Below, piece by piece: positions 21,765 to 32,744 of a stretch of 64,000 nucleotides of DNA. The translations under genes were made by a program, and so were the position numbers. The stretch covers positions 62,001 through 126,000 of the forward strand of contig JABYQR010000012.1 in the NCBI GenBank assembly GCA_022592445.1, in the 5' to 3' direction. Every line of letters begins with the position of its first letter. The first letter of the stretch is position 1. The notes under the pieces were generated by a model. The model was given only the letters and a program-made list of their open reading frames with translations, searched no databases and was not told the origin of the DNA. The stretch comes from Cytidiella melzeri (lineage: Eukaryota > Basidiomycota > Agaricomycetes > Polyporales > Irpicaceae).

Positions 21765-22363
21765 GCCTCCCTCCGCTTGAATCCGTTTCATTTGGCTATG
21801 AAGTGTTCTCGCCAATATTTTTCTCCTCTCTCTCTCTCTCTCTCTCTCTCCTCTCCTGCGTGTCCATGGTATCAAGCATTCGCGCCGAGTTGTATTTTTA
21901 TTCGATTAAAGGCTTATTTTGTTCGTCTCTCTGCTCCTCCTCAATTACGCGACAATACCGCATACGTTCCGTGTTACCATCACATACGACTTCTTACAAC
22001 GGCTCCCGACGACCTTTGAACGTTAAACGGTTTCTGCACCTCTGGAGGAAAACAACAAAAGGGAGGGCTAATTGCGAGGTGTTTATTATATTACAATACG
22101 TTACGAATCCTCATAGTACTTTGACGACCTTGCAATGAACATCTTTTTCTGCACGTATTATAGCTGGGACTGTGTCTTTGTGCCAGTAACTTGCTGTAAA
22201 GTGCTCGCTGATTTTTATCGCACATGGTCGTGCAGGTTCATCCAGCAAAACTGATTTCCTTTGGTACACATACATACACATAATTTCAGCACCGAGACCC
22301 CCGCTTTAAGATGCTTCTTCCTCCCAACCCTAGGCCTACCCCTCAACCGATCCACACACACTT
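21765..22363. other. Convergent intergenic region with CT microsatellite
   Basis: This lies between the 3' ends of the DUF2235 and UspA genes. A pyrimidine (CT)n tract of about 30 bases lies at 21825-21856, about 60 bp after the DUF2235 stop. No gene is supported. Confidence 0.6.
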
Positions 22364-24496
22364 TCAAGCCGTCATCTTCCTGCCCAACGGCGCCGTCCCA
22401 CTACTCTCCGCCTCCACCCCTCCGTCCCGCTCGTCGTCCTCGATCTCTGGCGGTTCCGCCGGATGATGTTCCCGCTCATCGCGCTCGACCTGTTCACGCA
22501 TCGTCGCGACGTCCTGGTCGACCTTGGTCGCCACTCGGTCGATGCCAGCTTCAGCGAGGGAGACGCGGGCGCGGTGACTGGAGAGGTGGGCGGAGCGGCG
22601 GGGAGGTCGTTTGAGCCGACGGCGGGCGACCATGACTGGGACGGAACATTTCTGGGGATGATTGAGGTGGGTGATTTAGATAGCAAGCGGGACGCGGTGG
22701 CTTACCTGGATGAGGTAGTGGGAGGTTGAACCGAGTAGTATGCTGTGTGGGCTATTAGTTAAGTGTAGCGTGGTGACTCGACCTATGTAACATACCCCTT
22801 GAGGTTACCCAGACCACGAGATCCGACGATCAGCATCGTGGGCTCGACATAGTCTATTATGTCTTTCGCCGAAAAAAAATACGGAATCAGACACGGCCAG
22901 GATGAACAAGGCAAAATAGTTTGTCCAAAGCTCACCTAGTAGCATGTGTCGAGCGTTTTTCGCATGCCACGCTTGGCAGGAGACAGTTGCATGCAGATGG
23001 GTACGCTGAAGGAGACTCGTTGCCTGCCGAACAAGGATGTATGCCATGCCTTGACGCTACAAATACATGTACAGCGTCAGAAGCGATTACTCACGAGGAG
23101 CTATGGACGGACCTCTTGCTGAGATCGTAATTTGCTCATACGATCGTTCGGATTGGGAATCAACGGGTCCACTTCAGTAGAGGACATTCAGCTGCTTACC
23201 GAAGGAGAAGCTGAAGACAACGACCTTACCTTTATCCTCATTTTCGAGTACGGTGACAATAAGCCTGAATTCTAGAATTTGTTTAAACACGTGCAGACGA
23301 ACACGGCTCACTCACAATTCGTCGCCGTCCCGCAAAACAGTGCCAATCGCCCACTCTAGTGCATACCTAGACTCTTCGCTAAGGTCACTCGCGAGAACAT
23401 AACGTTTCATTCGCTTGGACTCTGCCAGCTTATCAGGATCGCCATGACTAACGGTAATCGTGCAGCGATCCCGTTGGAATATAGGCCTTGAAGTCACAAG
23501 CGGCAACGTCACCTGAGGACGCGTAGACTTGCGTCGGCGGGGGTTACGGACGCCAGAGTTGAGAGTAGAAGGAAAATAGGGTTCTGGGGGAATGACGACG
23601 TTGACACCTTCGCCGAGAGGGTCTGGAAAGTCGCCAGTATCGTTCTCGATACTGTTCTCGGGAACGAGAGCGTTCTTCTCAGTGTTCATCTCCGTGACTG
23701 GGTCGAACTGGTCTCCGTCACTCCACGGTTCTTCGTCCGACTCTTCCTCTTGATCGCTGTCACTGGAATTGTCGTCTTCCTGCAGAGCTCCGGCTGAGAA
23801 GGCGTTGCGTGGCCTGATACGGTTCACCTCCACGTCCGACTCGACATCAGAGGCTGTCAGAGCCTGTACGTCGGGCGAGTTATCACGGGTGCGGGTGCGT
23901 CGAAGCCGGAATGGAGACTGGCTTCGAGCACGCACGGAGGCACTGTCCGATTCGTCATCTCTACCCGCAAAGGAGGAAGACCGTGCGCGTTTCTCCTTCC
24001 CTTTACCCTTCGTCGCGCTTCTCCCTCTCTCGTCTCTGCTCCGAGACAACGAGAGCGACGACAGGCCGCCCATCATGGATGCTAACGACATCTTGGAGAA
24101 TGTGGCCTTGTCGCTCTTGAGCTCCGGGGGTTTCACAGACGACGCCGCCTGTGGCGAGGCCGTGCGGTCGAGTGCGTTCAGTATGATTTGCGAAGCCTGT
24201 TGGTCAAGTTGCTCCTTCGTCAGCAAGGATGTAGTACTGGACCATCGTTTGTTAGTGGGGGTGACTGGTCTTGAGGTTGAAGAGTCCAGAGAGGTGGAAG
24301 AGTTGGATCGTTTGAACGGTTGGGTGATACCGCCCGCACTCGAACTTGGTGCCGTGGTGCCGCCGGGAATGGGGCGCGTCACAGAGAGCTCCTGGCCCTC
24401 CTGAGGAGTAGGAAGGCCGCTCGGTGCACCGTCTTTCTCCTTGTACTTGCCTATCCAGCTGCGCTTACGTGGTGCCTCTGGTCTTGCTGCCGCCAT
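22364..24496 (-). CDS. UspA-domain (universal stress protein) protein, about 595 aa
   Basis: The ATG at 24496 has a strong context (CCACCATGG). The first long exon encodes about 370 residues of basic, Ser-rich disordered sequence, with an acidic DSDQEEESDEEPWSDGDQ patch, then enters the Usp fold: KRYVLASDLSEESRYALEWA and GTVLRDGDEL. Short exons continue LLIVTVLENEDK, VDPLIPNPNDRMSK, MAYILVRQATSLLQ, DYVEPTMLIVGSRGLGNLKG and ILLGSTSHYLI, then CSVPVMVARRRLK. VGSRGLGNLKG...LLGSTS fits the nucleotide-binding G-x2-G-x9-G(S/T) motif, so ATP binding is likely. A charged tail of about 80 residues follows to the stop at 22364. Fungal proteins of this layout are linked to stress signalling only by analogy. 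Five small introns split the Usp domain; all proposed joins keep frame. Confidence 0.85.
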
Positions 24497-25160
24497 GGTG
24501 GCCGTTTGTGGTGGTCGTGCGAGTCGAGGGGAAAGAAGACGAAGACGGTGAGCTCACCTCAGGCTTTGAGTGTTGTCTTGCAGAGGCCTGTGTGAGAAAG
24601 CGGGGACAATGAGCGGGGGGTTGCGCAGGTCACGGTCGCTGAATGAGATCGCGATGGCCAGGGTGTCAATTGCCAAGCCCTGCCGCACGCGACGTCCTGG
24701 CGCTCATACTACATCGAAAGCTAAAAGCCAAAACATACTCACAATATTCGCAGCGTGCTCGTCGTCGTCGGATTGTCCCTAGTCGTTCAAGAAGGGGTGA
24801 GAGGAGGCAGGAGAAGACCGGGTAGGAGCAAACCTCGAGAGCAAGGCTATCCTTAGAGTCAGGTAATCCCGAGCTCATCCCTTTATCGAGATCTTCGCGA
24901 TGCGACATGGCTTAAGGGACACAGAGAACAAAAACGAGGCTCCTCAACGTCGAGAGGTTTTACTCGTATATAGACCAGAGTGACAGCACCGACGCGTATG
25001 GGAGTAGCAGACAAGGTAAAACAGAGCGTATGAGTATTGAAAATTTCGCGATCGCCTCCACCTCCTCTGAATCCCAAGCCGACAAAATGCAAGCAATCCC
25101 ATTTGATCGCCGGAAGGTCACGGAGTACTACACCAGTGCTTGTTGCCGTGCTTGCAATTA
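24497..25160. other. Leader region of the UspA gene with a possible spliced upstream ORF
   Basis: On the minus strand an ATG at 24908 starts MSHREDLDKGMSSGLPDSK; GT-AG introns join it to GQSDDDEHAANI and then to ASARQHSKPE, ending at about 24560. Continuing, the frame runs past the UspA ATG in another frame and stops soon after. It may be an upstream ORF in the UspA mRNA, a tiny separate gene, or chance. The rest is the spacer after the M3 peptidase stop codon. Confidence 0.3.
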
Positions 25161-28051
25161 TTAGAGGTTTGCTTGCGACGCCGACTCTCCGAATAGCTCC
25201 TTGATGAATGCCTCGGAGTTGGGCGGACGACCAAGGAAATTCTAAAAATCTAAATGAGTCTTGTTTTCCCGTATACAGAGCACATATGCATCGCATACCT
25301 TCAGTGACTCGATATCGTCTTGGCTTCCGCCGGGAAGAAGAATTTTGTCGCGATAACGTCGTCCGCGACTTGGGTCGAGCGGGTCGGCCTTGAAGACCGT
25401 AGCATACATGTCCGCAGCGAACACAAGTGAGTATGTGTATCCGTAGTATCCTAATACATAGCTCCTAAGTGTTGCCCTGTACTCAAGACCATAAAACGTG
25501 TACTCACCAGCATCATATCCGCCGGAGATGTGACCAAAGGTGCCTTGTCCTGGCGTAGGCTCACCGCCTTTCACCAACGAGATAGACTCTCTGAGGCGAT
25601 TCCAGAGTAAAGTGTAGTCGGTAGGTTCTAATACATTAAAAGGCTCAAAAATCCACACACGAACCATAAGCACAAGACGTTCACACCTTTGTCAGTGTGC
25701 ACCTTGATGTCGAACTTTGCGAAGAACAGCTGTCGAAGGTAGAAGAGACCGACGTTGACATACCGGCTTGGTGAACAATGTCAGCAACTTTTTCAATAAT
25801 CCTTCACAGCTTGGCACTCGAACCTCTTTATAATCTTTTCAATCAGTTCAGGAGAAAGTGGTTTTTGCGTCTCGAAATGGCTCGACATCTTCTCTAGTAC
25901 TTTAGGCTCCCAGCACCTAAAGGTCATACGTCAGTCATGCATCCTCCCTGCAACACGGAAAACGAGTTTCACCAGTTCTCCAGCATCTGAGAAGGGGCCT
26001 CTACAAAGTCACGAGCAACGCTAGTGCCATGGAACCTCGAGAACCTCGTCTTGCTAAGCAAACCGTGGAAGACGTGTCCCATCTCGTGGAAAAACGTGAC
26101 AACGTCGTCATGTCTCATCAGTGCAGGCTTGCCGGGGGTGGGCTTCGCAAGATTGGCTACCATGGCGGTCAATGGATAGCTGCGAGATCCGTCAGTCTTG
26201 GTGTACCCAGCTAATATACCCCACACTGCAGCATGGGAATACTTGGATTCTTATACAATGCGATCAATTGTAATTCCACAATGGATATGATCGAGATTCT
26301 CACCTCGGGGGAAGAGATCAAGGTAGCACCAGCCGACGAAGCCAGACTCGTCCTTGGCATCGTTTTCCCAGACTGCAAACTGCTGCACCTCTATTTGCGG
26401 TTGTCAAAAACCAGATTGATTGTATCAACGGAAGCATACCTGGATGCCAAAGATCGGCCTTCACTTCGACGAACTTGACGCCAAGCAAGTTTTGATAAAT
26501 TTGCAAGATGGCGGGGACGACGACCGCCACAGGGAAGTATTCTTTCACCAGCATGTCGTCCAGCTCCAGCGACTCTTCAATATACTTGCGGTCGTAGTAG
26601 CGATAGTCCCAGATGTAAAACTCGCCGTCGAAAGGTAACCCCAACTTCTCGTGCTCCGCCTTCTTCATTGCCAGCAGGATGTCGCGCTCCTTTATCGCGA
26701 CAGGCCGAAGCTTCTGCTCTAGATCGTCCAAGAACTCGTTCACCCCTTTTGCATTCTTCACCATCTTCACTTCAGTCACGTAATCGGCCCATGTAGCGTA
26801 CCCCAGCAGGCCCGCAATTTTTCGACGCAGTTCAAGGAACTTGTCCATCACGGGCACGTTGACTGCCAAACGAGACTCATACGCCTCGAACGCCCGTTTG
26901 CGAGTGTCAGGGATTTGTGCAAATTTGAACTGCGGGGTTAAAACGACATTCAGCATGAGACCGATCCAGGAAAATCACCCTTCGCCATACCACAGGGAAG
27001 ATATCAGTCGTTTTGAAGGGTACGGCGTAAAGGTCATTTTCCTTTGTGTACCCAGAAACGACGTCGGCAGGAACACCCTTGAGCTCCTCAGCGGTGAACG
27101 AGACAGTGCCTTTCTCTTCATTAAAGTTTTTCTGCACAAATACGACAATGAGGATAGAGAAACACGCTGTGCAATCGATAAAAAGCAATGCTCACGCTAA
27201 ACTCCAAGCATGTCGACGACAACTCTTTCATCAACTTTGTGAGCTCTTCCCGCTGTTCGTCTGGGAGGGCAAGACCCGCCCGTGTACCGTCCTGAATGGA
27301 CTTCTCGACGAGTCGTTGCTCTTCAGGGGACAATTTCTTTCCCGATTGCTTGATGTTCTTCTCCGCCGCTTGCTTCGCACGAAAGACATCTAGACGCATC
27401 GACGACTCAACGCTGTACTCGCGGACCAGACCCTCTGCTTCCGTGGAGGCATCCCTGAGCTCCTTGGACGGCGAGACATTCTGGTAGAACTGCAAGGGTT
27501 CAACGACCTCCTCGAACTCTACATCGCCGAACGCGAGAGGGAGCTACATGATCAAGTTCAGCATACCAACGCACACGAACGCGTAGAATGACATGCTCGA
27601 CACGTACGAAGACCTAAGAACTAACTCAGTACGAATAGACACACAACACATGAAAAGGCCAACGCACAGATTCAAAATTACATTCCGCCTCAGGGAGCGC
27701 AGCGATCTTGTCCATGGCCTCCCTGTGCGCCGCTATGCGCTCCTTCGTGATGCGCAAAACATCTTCAGGCGTATGCTTCCAGACGGGGGGAGGCTGAGGT
27801 GGTGTCAGGCCAGACATGTCTTGAGATATCGATGAAAACAAGGTAGAGAGAGATCGCAGACTATAAAGCGGCGCTGCACCGTGCCATATGGACGAAGGCG
27901 TGACCCATCCTCGCGCGAACCCGAAGCCAGCTGATTTGTGGTTGAGTGCGGCCAGTCCTGCTGCGGCTACCGCCCCTGCACCGAGCAGAGTCCTTTTTCC
28001 CAAGACCATTCGAGCTGGAGCCTTCGAGCCAGCCCGGAGGATGTGTGCCAT
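25161..28051 (-). CDS. M3-family metallopeptidase (thimet oligopeptidase / saccharolysin-like)
   Basis: This is a zinc oligopeptidase that degrades short peptides in cytosol or mitochondria. From the ATG at 28051 the N-terminus is basic and hydroxylated with a hydrophobic stretch (RTLLGAGAVAAAGLAALN), fitting a mitochondrial targeting sequence. A second methionine starts MSGLTPPQPPPVWKHTPEDV, where family homology begins. Later exons read EEVVEPLQFYQNVSPSKELRD, LDVFRAKQAAEKN, GYTKENDLYAVPFKTTDIF and AGLLGYATWADYVTEVKM. The active site is VTFFHEMGHVFHGLLSKTRF (HEMGH zinc motif), followed by GTSVARDFVEAPSQMLENW, with the Glu of DFVEAPSQ as likely third ligand. The C-terminus is NFLGRPPNSEAFIKELFG, stop at 25161-25163. 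The gene has many introns. Length, about 750 aa, is usual for the family. Confidence 0.92.
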
Positions 28052-28198
28052 ACTGGTGAAGAGCAAGCGGTGGCTGCACAGACTGGACACTAACTCTGAC
28101 AGCAGAAAACAGGCGCCAACAATAGTAATGTCTCGAGGGTGGGATGGCTGCAGTATTAATGCTATGATTATTGCTATAGTATAGTATGGGTGGTAGTG

Positions 28199-31165
28199 TC
28201 ATGCTACGGTGCTGCTCTCGGATGGTTGAACGACCTCTAGCCCGGATAAATCGACCGCATCATAGACGACCACTGGTTTTCCAATCGACTCCTGCTCAAG
28301 CCGCTCCAAGCGCTCCTTCCCTTCCAACGCCAATTTCCTCTTCATCTTCGTAGAATAACCAGGCTTCCTGAACATTTCGGGCTTGAAGGGCGATAGAGGC
28401 GCGCCATTTCCCCCAAAGTCCATCTGCTGCCATAGCTCCTCCATCTCGTTGATGTTCACTCCAGAGGGTAAGTCAAAGATATAGTTTTGCTTCTCAACCG
28501 CCTGGCGGTAACGCTCGCGAATGTCGTGTTGGTCACTCGACGAAGTGAGAATCTCGTAATTCACAGACCCTGTGCGACCCGTCATCAGCCACAAGGAGCA
28601 AAATGTAGCCAGTCAAAGTAATGGCCACGTACAAGCTTGGTCTGGTAGATGATCAGCCACCTTCCAGCCTTCGACATACTTGTCATCCACATAATTCCTC
28701 GCTATGATCTTCAGCTCAACCATTGGGCTCTCGCCTAGCCCTACCCAGCCGTTAGGTTGTATCCAAATGTTCAAGGCGCCGTTTTCAGGTTCAGCGTCCC
28801 ACATACAACGCACTGTCTGTTACAGGCAAAGGCTGTCAGGATAGCAGCTAGCGAAGACAATCGCGATACTCCTACCTGCTCGGGGAAATGATGTGTTATC
28901 TCGTCCATGATCACTTCGAGGAAGGCGACGCATTTTTCGAAGACCAGCGGACCTGCGTGCTTATTACCATATAGTCGTTGATCCATCTCTTCCAAAGGGA
29001 TGTACTGGAAGCCGAAAATCCGGGCAGTATTGTGGTAGGCTACCAACACGCCATCCATGTTACCTATCCGAGCCTGGAAACTACAAAGGCGATTCAAGGT
29101 CGCGAACGCAAAGGTGTTGACTGATGCATACCTGTACTTGAGGAAGGCCGACCGGATGAGATCGTAGTACTCCCTTTCGAAGCTCTCTATCAGACCGTGC
29201 TGCTTGTCAATATGGTAGCCCGAGTTTTCCTGACGAAAACTCAGTTCCAAAGACAAAAGTTCATGGAGCAATAGCTACGCACCTCATAATTCAGAATATC
29301 ATGGCGGATAGGCATAGCAGCACGAGTCTTGATGTCGAATATACCGGTACCAGGCAGTCGAGGATCATAACAATCCAACTGTGATCTCATCACATACTTT
29401 CCTGTCTTTTGTAAGTTGCATTTGAGCATATCGTTCGGCCATACGACACAAACAACACGTACCTTTACAAACCGATAAGCTTCTCTTTTGCCATCCTTCT
29501 GATACAGCGAGGCTGGTGAAGTACGCTGGAGTAGCTTGAACTCTTCTTCCGGGAGAGTCAGAAACTTTTCTAACATCGTGCCCTGAATGACGACAAGTAA
29601 GTCGGCATTACACAAGAATGCGACATTGCTTGGCCTCAACTTACCATCCAGCTGAGCACATTCCTGTCCCCCACACTTGACTCACCAGCGACTGAGTCTG
29701 TGGAATAGATACCATCTTCATAATTCAGTTTCACTGCGACGGGAAATTTTTGTCCCGGTGTGAAGCAGACCGGCTAATGAGATCAATAGGCATTAGTGTA
29801 TCGACTAAACTGATTGAAGACGATATCATACCTCTTTTGAAAATGCTGCAGACATCGTGGACGCGTCAATATTCCTTTCACGCGAAAGCATCAGGTATAT
29901 CTGGCTGAGCATGCCTGTGAGACTCGACGTCGAACCGGTGTATCTAGCGTGTGACTGTTTTGCGAGCGTTTTGAGGTCCTATTTCCTCAGTGAAAGCGTG
30001 AGGCAAGCCATGTGACGTAGAATTGGTGGGCTCACGGTATCGACAGAGCTAGTTACGAAGCCCTCCACTCTATCAAATGCAAAGTCCTGAACTTTGGGAA
30101 TTGTCTGAATCCAAGGTGGGAAGTTGTAGACTCGTGAACGTGGATCCTGAAGCCAATACACTCCAGGACTAAATGGGTTAGCATCAACAGGTTGCAATGA
30201 CAAGTCATCGACATACTTGAAGAGAACCCGATCCAGTCCGTGCGCTAGACGTGCAATAGATTTCTGCTCGGACGGAGGGGCCAAATCTAAGAATTCGCTC
30301 TCATTACAGGATATTCACAGCTATAGCTTCGTTCACATACCTTGCATAACCGGCTCGTCAGCTGACGGCTTCAGGAAGCCTTCGATACGTCGTAGATACG
30401 AGGTTGGGCCCAATGATATATCTGGTGGCAGTTAGCAATCGTCTGAGAGAGGGGCTTCCGAAAACTCTCACCTTTACCAGGAGACTCACTGCGTTCGTCT
30501 AGGTCGCTGACAGCCTTCTCAGCTGTATAGCTTTCCTTGAGGTCAGATATGAGGGCCTGTAGAGCCTCCGCCTTTGTAGCATTGCTTGTGTTGTTGATAT
30601 TCTCCGCAGCGGTACGCTCCTCCTTGGCAGCAGTAAAAATGCGGTCGAGCAATTGGAGCTTCTGTTCTTTTTTACTTTGTTTCGCTGTCTTTCGACTGGA
30701 TGATGATGACACGGCAGCGGGTGGAGCAGAGGGTTGGGCGGGAGGACCTGTTGGCTTCACCTTGACCTTTGAGTCGGTCGCCAACTTCGAGGTCCCGTTC
30801 GCCGCCTCTTTCGCATTTGCTGGAGATACTTGTATTTGCGAGGGTGGCTGCTGTGCCCTATGGACTTTGCTCCTGGATTCGTTGGCATGACTCAAAAACG
30901 GAGAAGACTCGTCTAACGGCTGCTGAGCATTCTTGACAGGCTTTAATTGAGTACTAGTACTGCCAAGCTGAGCATCCGCCTTTGGTTTCGATTTTGGTTT
31001 CGGCTTCAGTTTCGCTTTTGACCGCGACTTTTTGGTGGAGACGGTGGTGGGGAGAAAGACACGCCTTTGGGTGGAGATCGATGCATGCAAGCATTGTATG
31101 AAAGTCGTTAGCGGTGCATTGCGAGAGAGTGACATGAAGAGAGTGTTGGCAGACAACGCGACCAT
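28199..31165 (-). CDS. PET127: Pet127-like mitochondrial RNA-processing protein
   Basis: Pet127 is a mitochondrial inner-membrane-associated protein needed for RNA 5' processing and decay in yeast. From the ATG at 31165 the N-terminus (SLSRNAPLTTFIQCLHASIS) looks like a mitochondrial presequence and is followed by a Lys/Pro-rich linker. Homology begins at IARLAHGLDRVLF and continues GVYWLQDPRSRVYNFPPWIQ, KVQDFAFDRVEGF, GTMLEKFLTLPEEEF, GKYVMRSQLDCYDPRLPGTG, FDIKTRAAMPIRHDILNYE, GLIESFEREYYDLIRSAFLK, QARIGNMDGVLVAYHNTARI and GWVGLGESPMVELKIIARNY. These stretches match the Pet127 core, including the FDIKTR nuclease-like strand. The stop is at 28199-28201, 148 bp before the M3 peptidase ATG on the same strand. 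Introns are numerous and short. Confidence 0.9.
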
Positions 31166-31886
31166 GATCGCACGTCACACCAGAGGCTTCCGTGTGACGT
31201 CGTGACCCGACGCGACAAGGCGCCGGCGTCGGACTCAACCAGGGCCCAATTATAATTACTCGCTCTTGCTACCACGGTCCATAATGCGCGTACGTTGTCA
31301 TAGCTAGAGGCTCGTAATGACCGCTACCAAGTAAGAGCCATAAGTGCAGCGAGCCACATCTTTTGCAATCTGCGTCTCAAGATGCATATCATAATCTTCA
31401 AATTATGGTTACCCTCCAGGCTGACGATGAGATCGATCCTGCAGGTGCTCAGCATGATCTTCGCAATGGCACTGCCACACGCGCATGAAGCACACCGCTG
31501 TCCAAAGCAGCTCGGCTGTAGGAAGTGAAGTTGCGTACATGCCGCTTCCTGAATTACCTGTACAATACACCTTTCGGCTGTAGTACCGGAGAACGCAGCA
31601 GGTACGCATGGTCTTTACAGCCACACGCGCGAAGCATTCAAACACTTGTCACTGCTAACACAACCTTACTACTATAGTATTCTCTGGACTCAGGGAAGGG
31701 GAGCGGGCTCATAAACCCGTTGTAGTAGACGCTACCGTGACGCCGGCTGTACGCACTCACACAGAGGTGAAAGATATCGGCGGTGGGTGGAGACAGCCTC
31801 GAGCTCGGGCTCTAGTTACTGAATGCGCCTGGACCAGGTCTTGCTTCATTTGCATGAAATGTTTGCCTCGCGCACGCCTACATGCG
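31166..31886. other. Divergent intergenic region between PET127 and a secreted-protein gene
   Basis: No coding sequence is supported. The two short duplicated-looking pieces around 31440-31500 and 31600-31640 (GCATGAAGCAC / GCGAAGCATTC contexts) are too weak to call. Both gene promoters should be here. Confidence 0.45.
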
Positions 31887-31893
31887 TATAAAT
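31887..31893 (+). promoter_or_regulatory. TATA box of the secreted-protein gene
   Basis: TATAAAT lies 57 bp upstream of the ATG at 31944. This supports that ATG rather than an in-frame ATG further upstream at 31903, because the latter would leave almost no leader. Confidence 0.55.
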
Positions 31894-31943
31894 GCGCTGT
31901 TATGAGTGACATCGAAAGGCAAGCTACATCCTCCTCACCCACA

Positions 31944-32565
31944 ATGTTCTCCCTTGCAATCCTCACACTGCTCTTTACCGTGGCCGTCAATGCAGCCTCT
32001 CATGGCAGCATTAGCCAGCCTCTCCCCGGCACTGCGATTGCCCCTAATCACACTTTCGCCTTCTCCTACACTCCCATGGCTGATTACTCTGTCTCGACGT
32101 TCGCGTACCACGTCTGGCTCCTCGACGTCCTCAACATCAATATGTCCGAGTCGATGACATCGCTGTTCACCTCGGGACACTATTTTGGCAAGTTCGACTA
32201 CCCCAACTACCCAGGTTTGTGCCTCGCTACTCCTCGACCGTAAACAATCGCAAAGCTGACGTGCCATGCCAGCTGTCCCGTACCCGACAAACCCAGCACC
32301 GGCTCAGCTCACGATGCCTGACTTCTCCAAAAATCCCCCAGCCGGGTTCGCGGCGGGCGAGTCCGCCCATGATGTTCGCATGCAGCTCCTTGTCATCGAG
32401 GAGTGGGGTAACGGAACGGTAAGGCGTATACATGCATGCTTTACCCGAGTCGTACTGACATATGCCTCTTCAATTAATATCAAGCCTGCCATTGGACATC
32501 GCTTGCAGACGTCCAGTGTCGGTATCATTTACAACGCCACCCACGTTCCAGCAACGTCGCAATAG
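31944..32565 (+). CDS. Small secreted protein (157 aa), unknown function
   Basis: Three exons, 31944-32214, 32273-32418 and 32509-32565, sum to 158 codons including the stop. The N-terminus MFSLAILTLLFTVAVNA is a signal peptide. The mature protein begins ASHGSISQPLPGT and contains FAFSYTPMADYSVSTFAYHV, AHDVRMQLLVIEEWGNGT and ends SVGIIYNATHVPATSQ. Potential N-glycosylation sites are NHT, NMS, NGT and NAT. The pattern (a Ser/Thr-rich start and a beta-rich body ending in VGIxYNxT) recurs in a basidiomycete family of secreted proteins of unknown role. No cysteine pairing or catalytic motif is visible. A TATA box precedes it. Confidence 0.8.
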
Positions 32566-32744
32566 ACTCGCTAGAGGTTTGTAGACCAAGATCAGTGTTA
32601 TGCTCGTAATATAGATCTGTGACGTAGACTTGGACAGCCTTGAACAACTTTGATCTCACGGGCACCAAAGTAGGCAGTGATATTCACCAGACGGACACTG
32701 TTATATATTGCCTTGTACAGGACGCTTATTTCTTACCATGTGAC

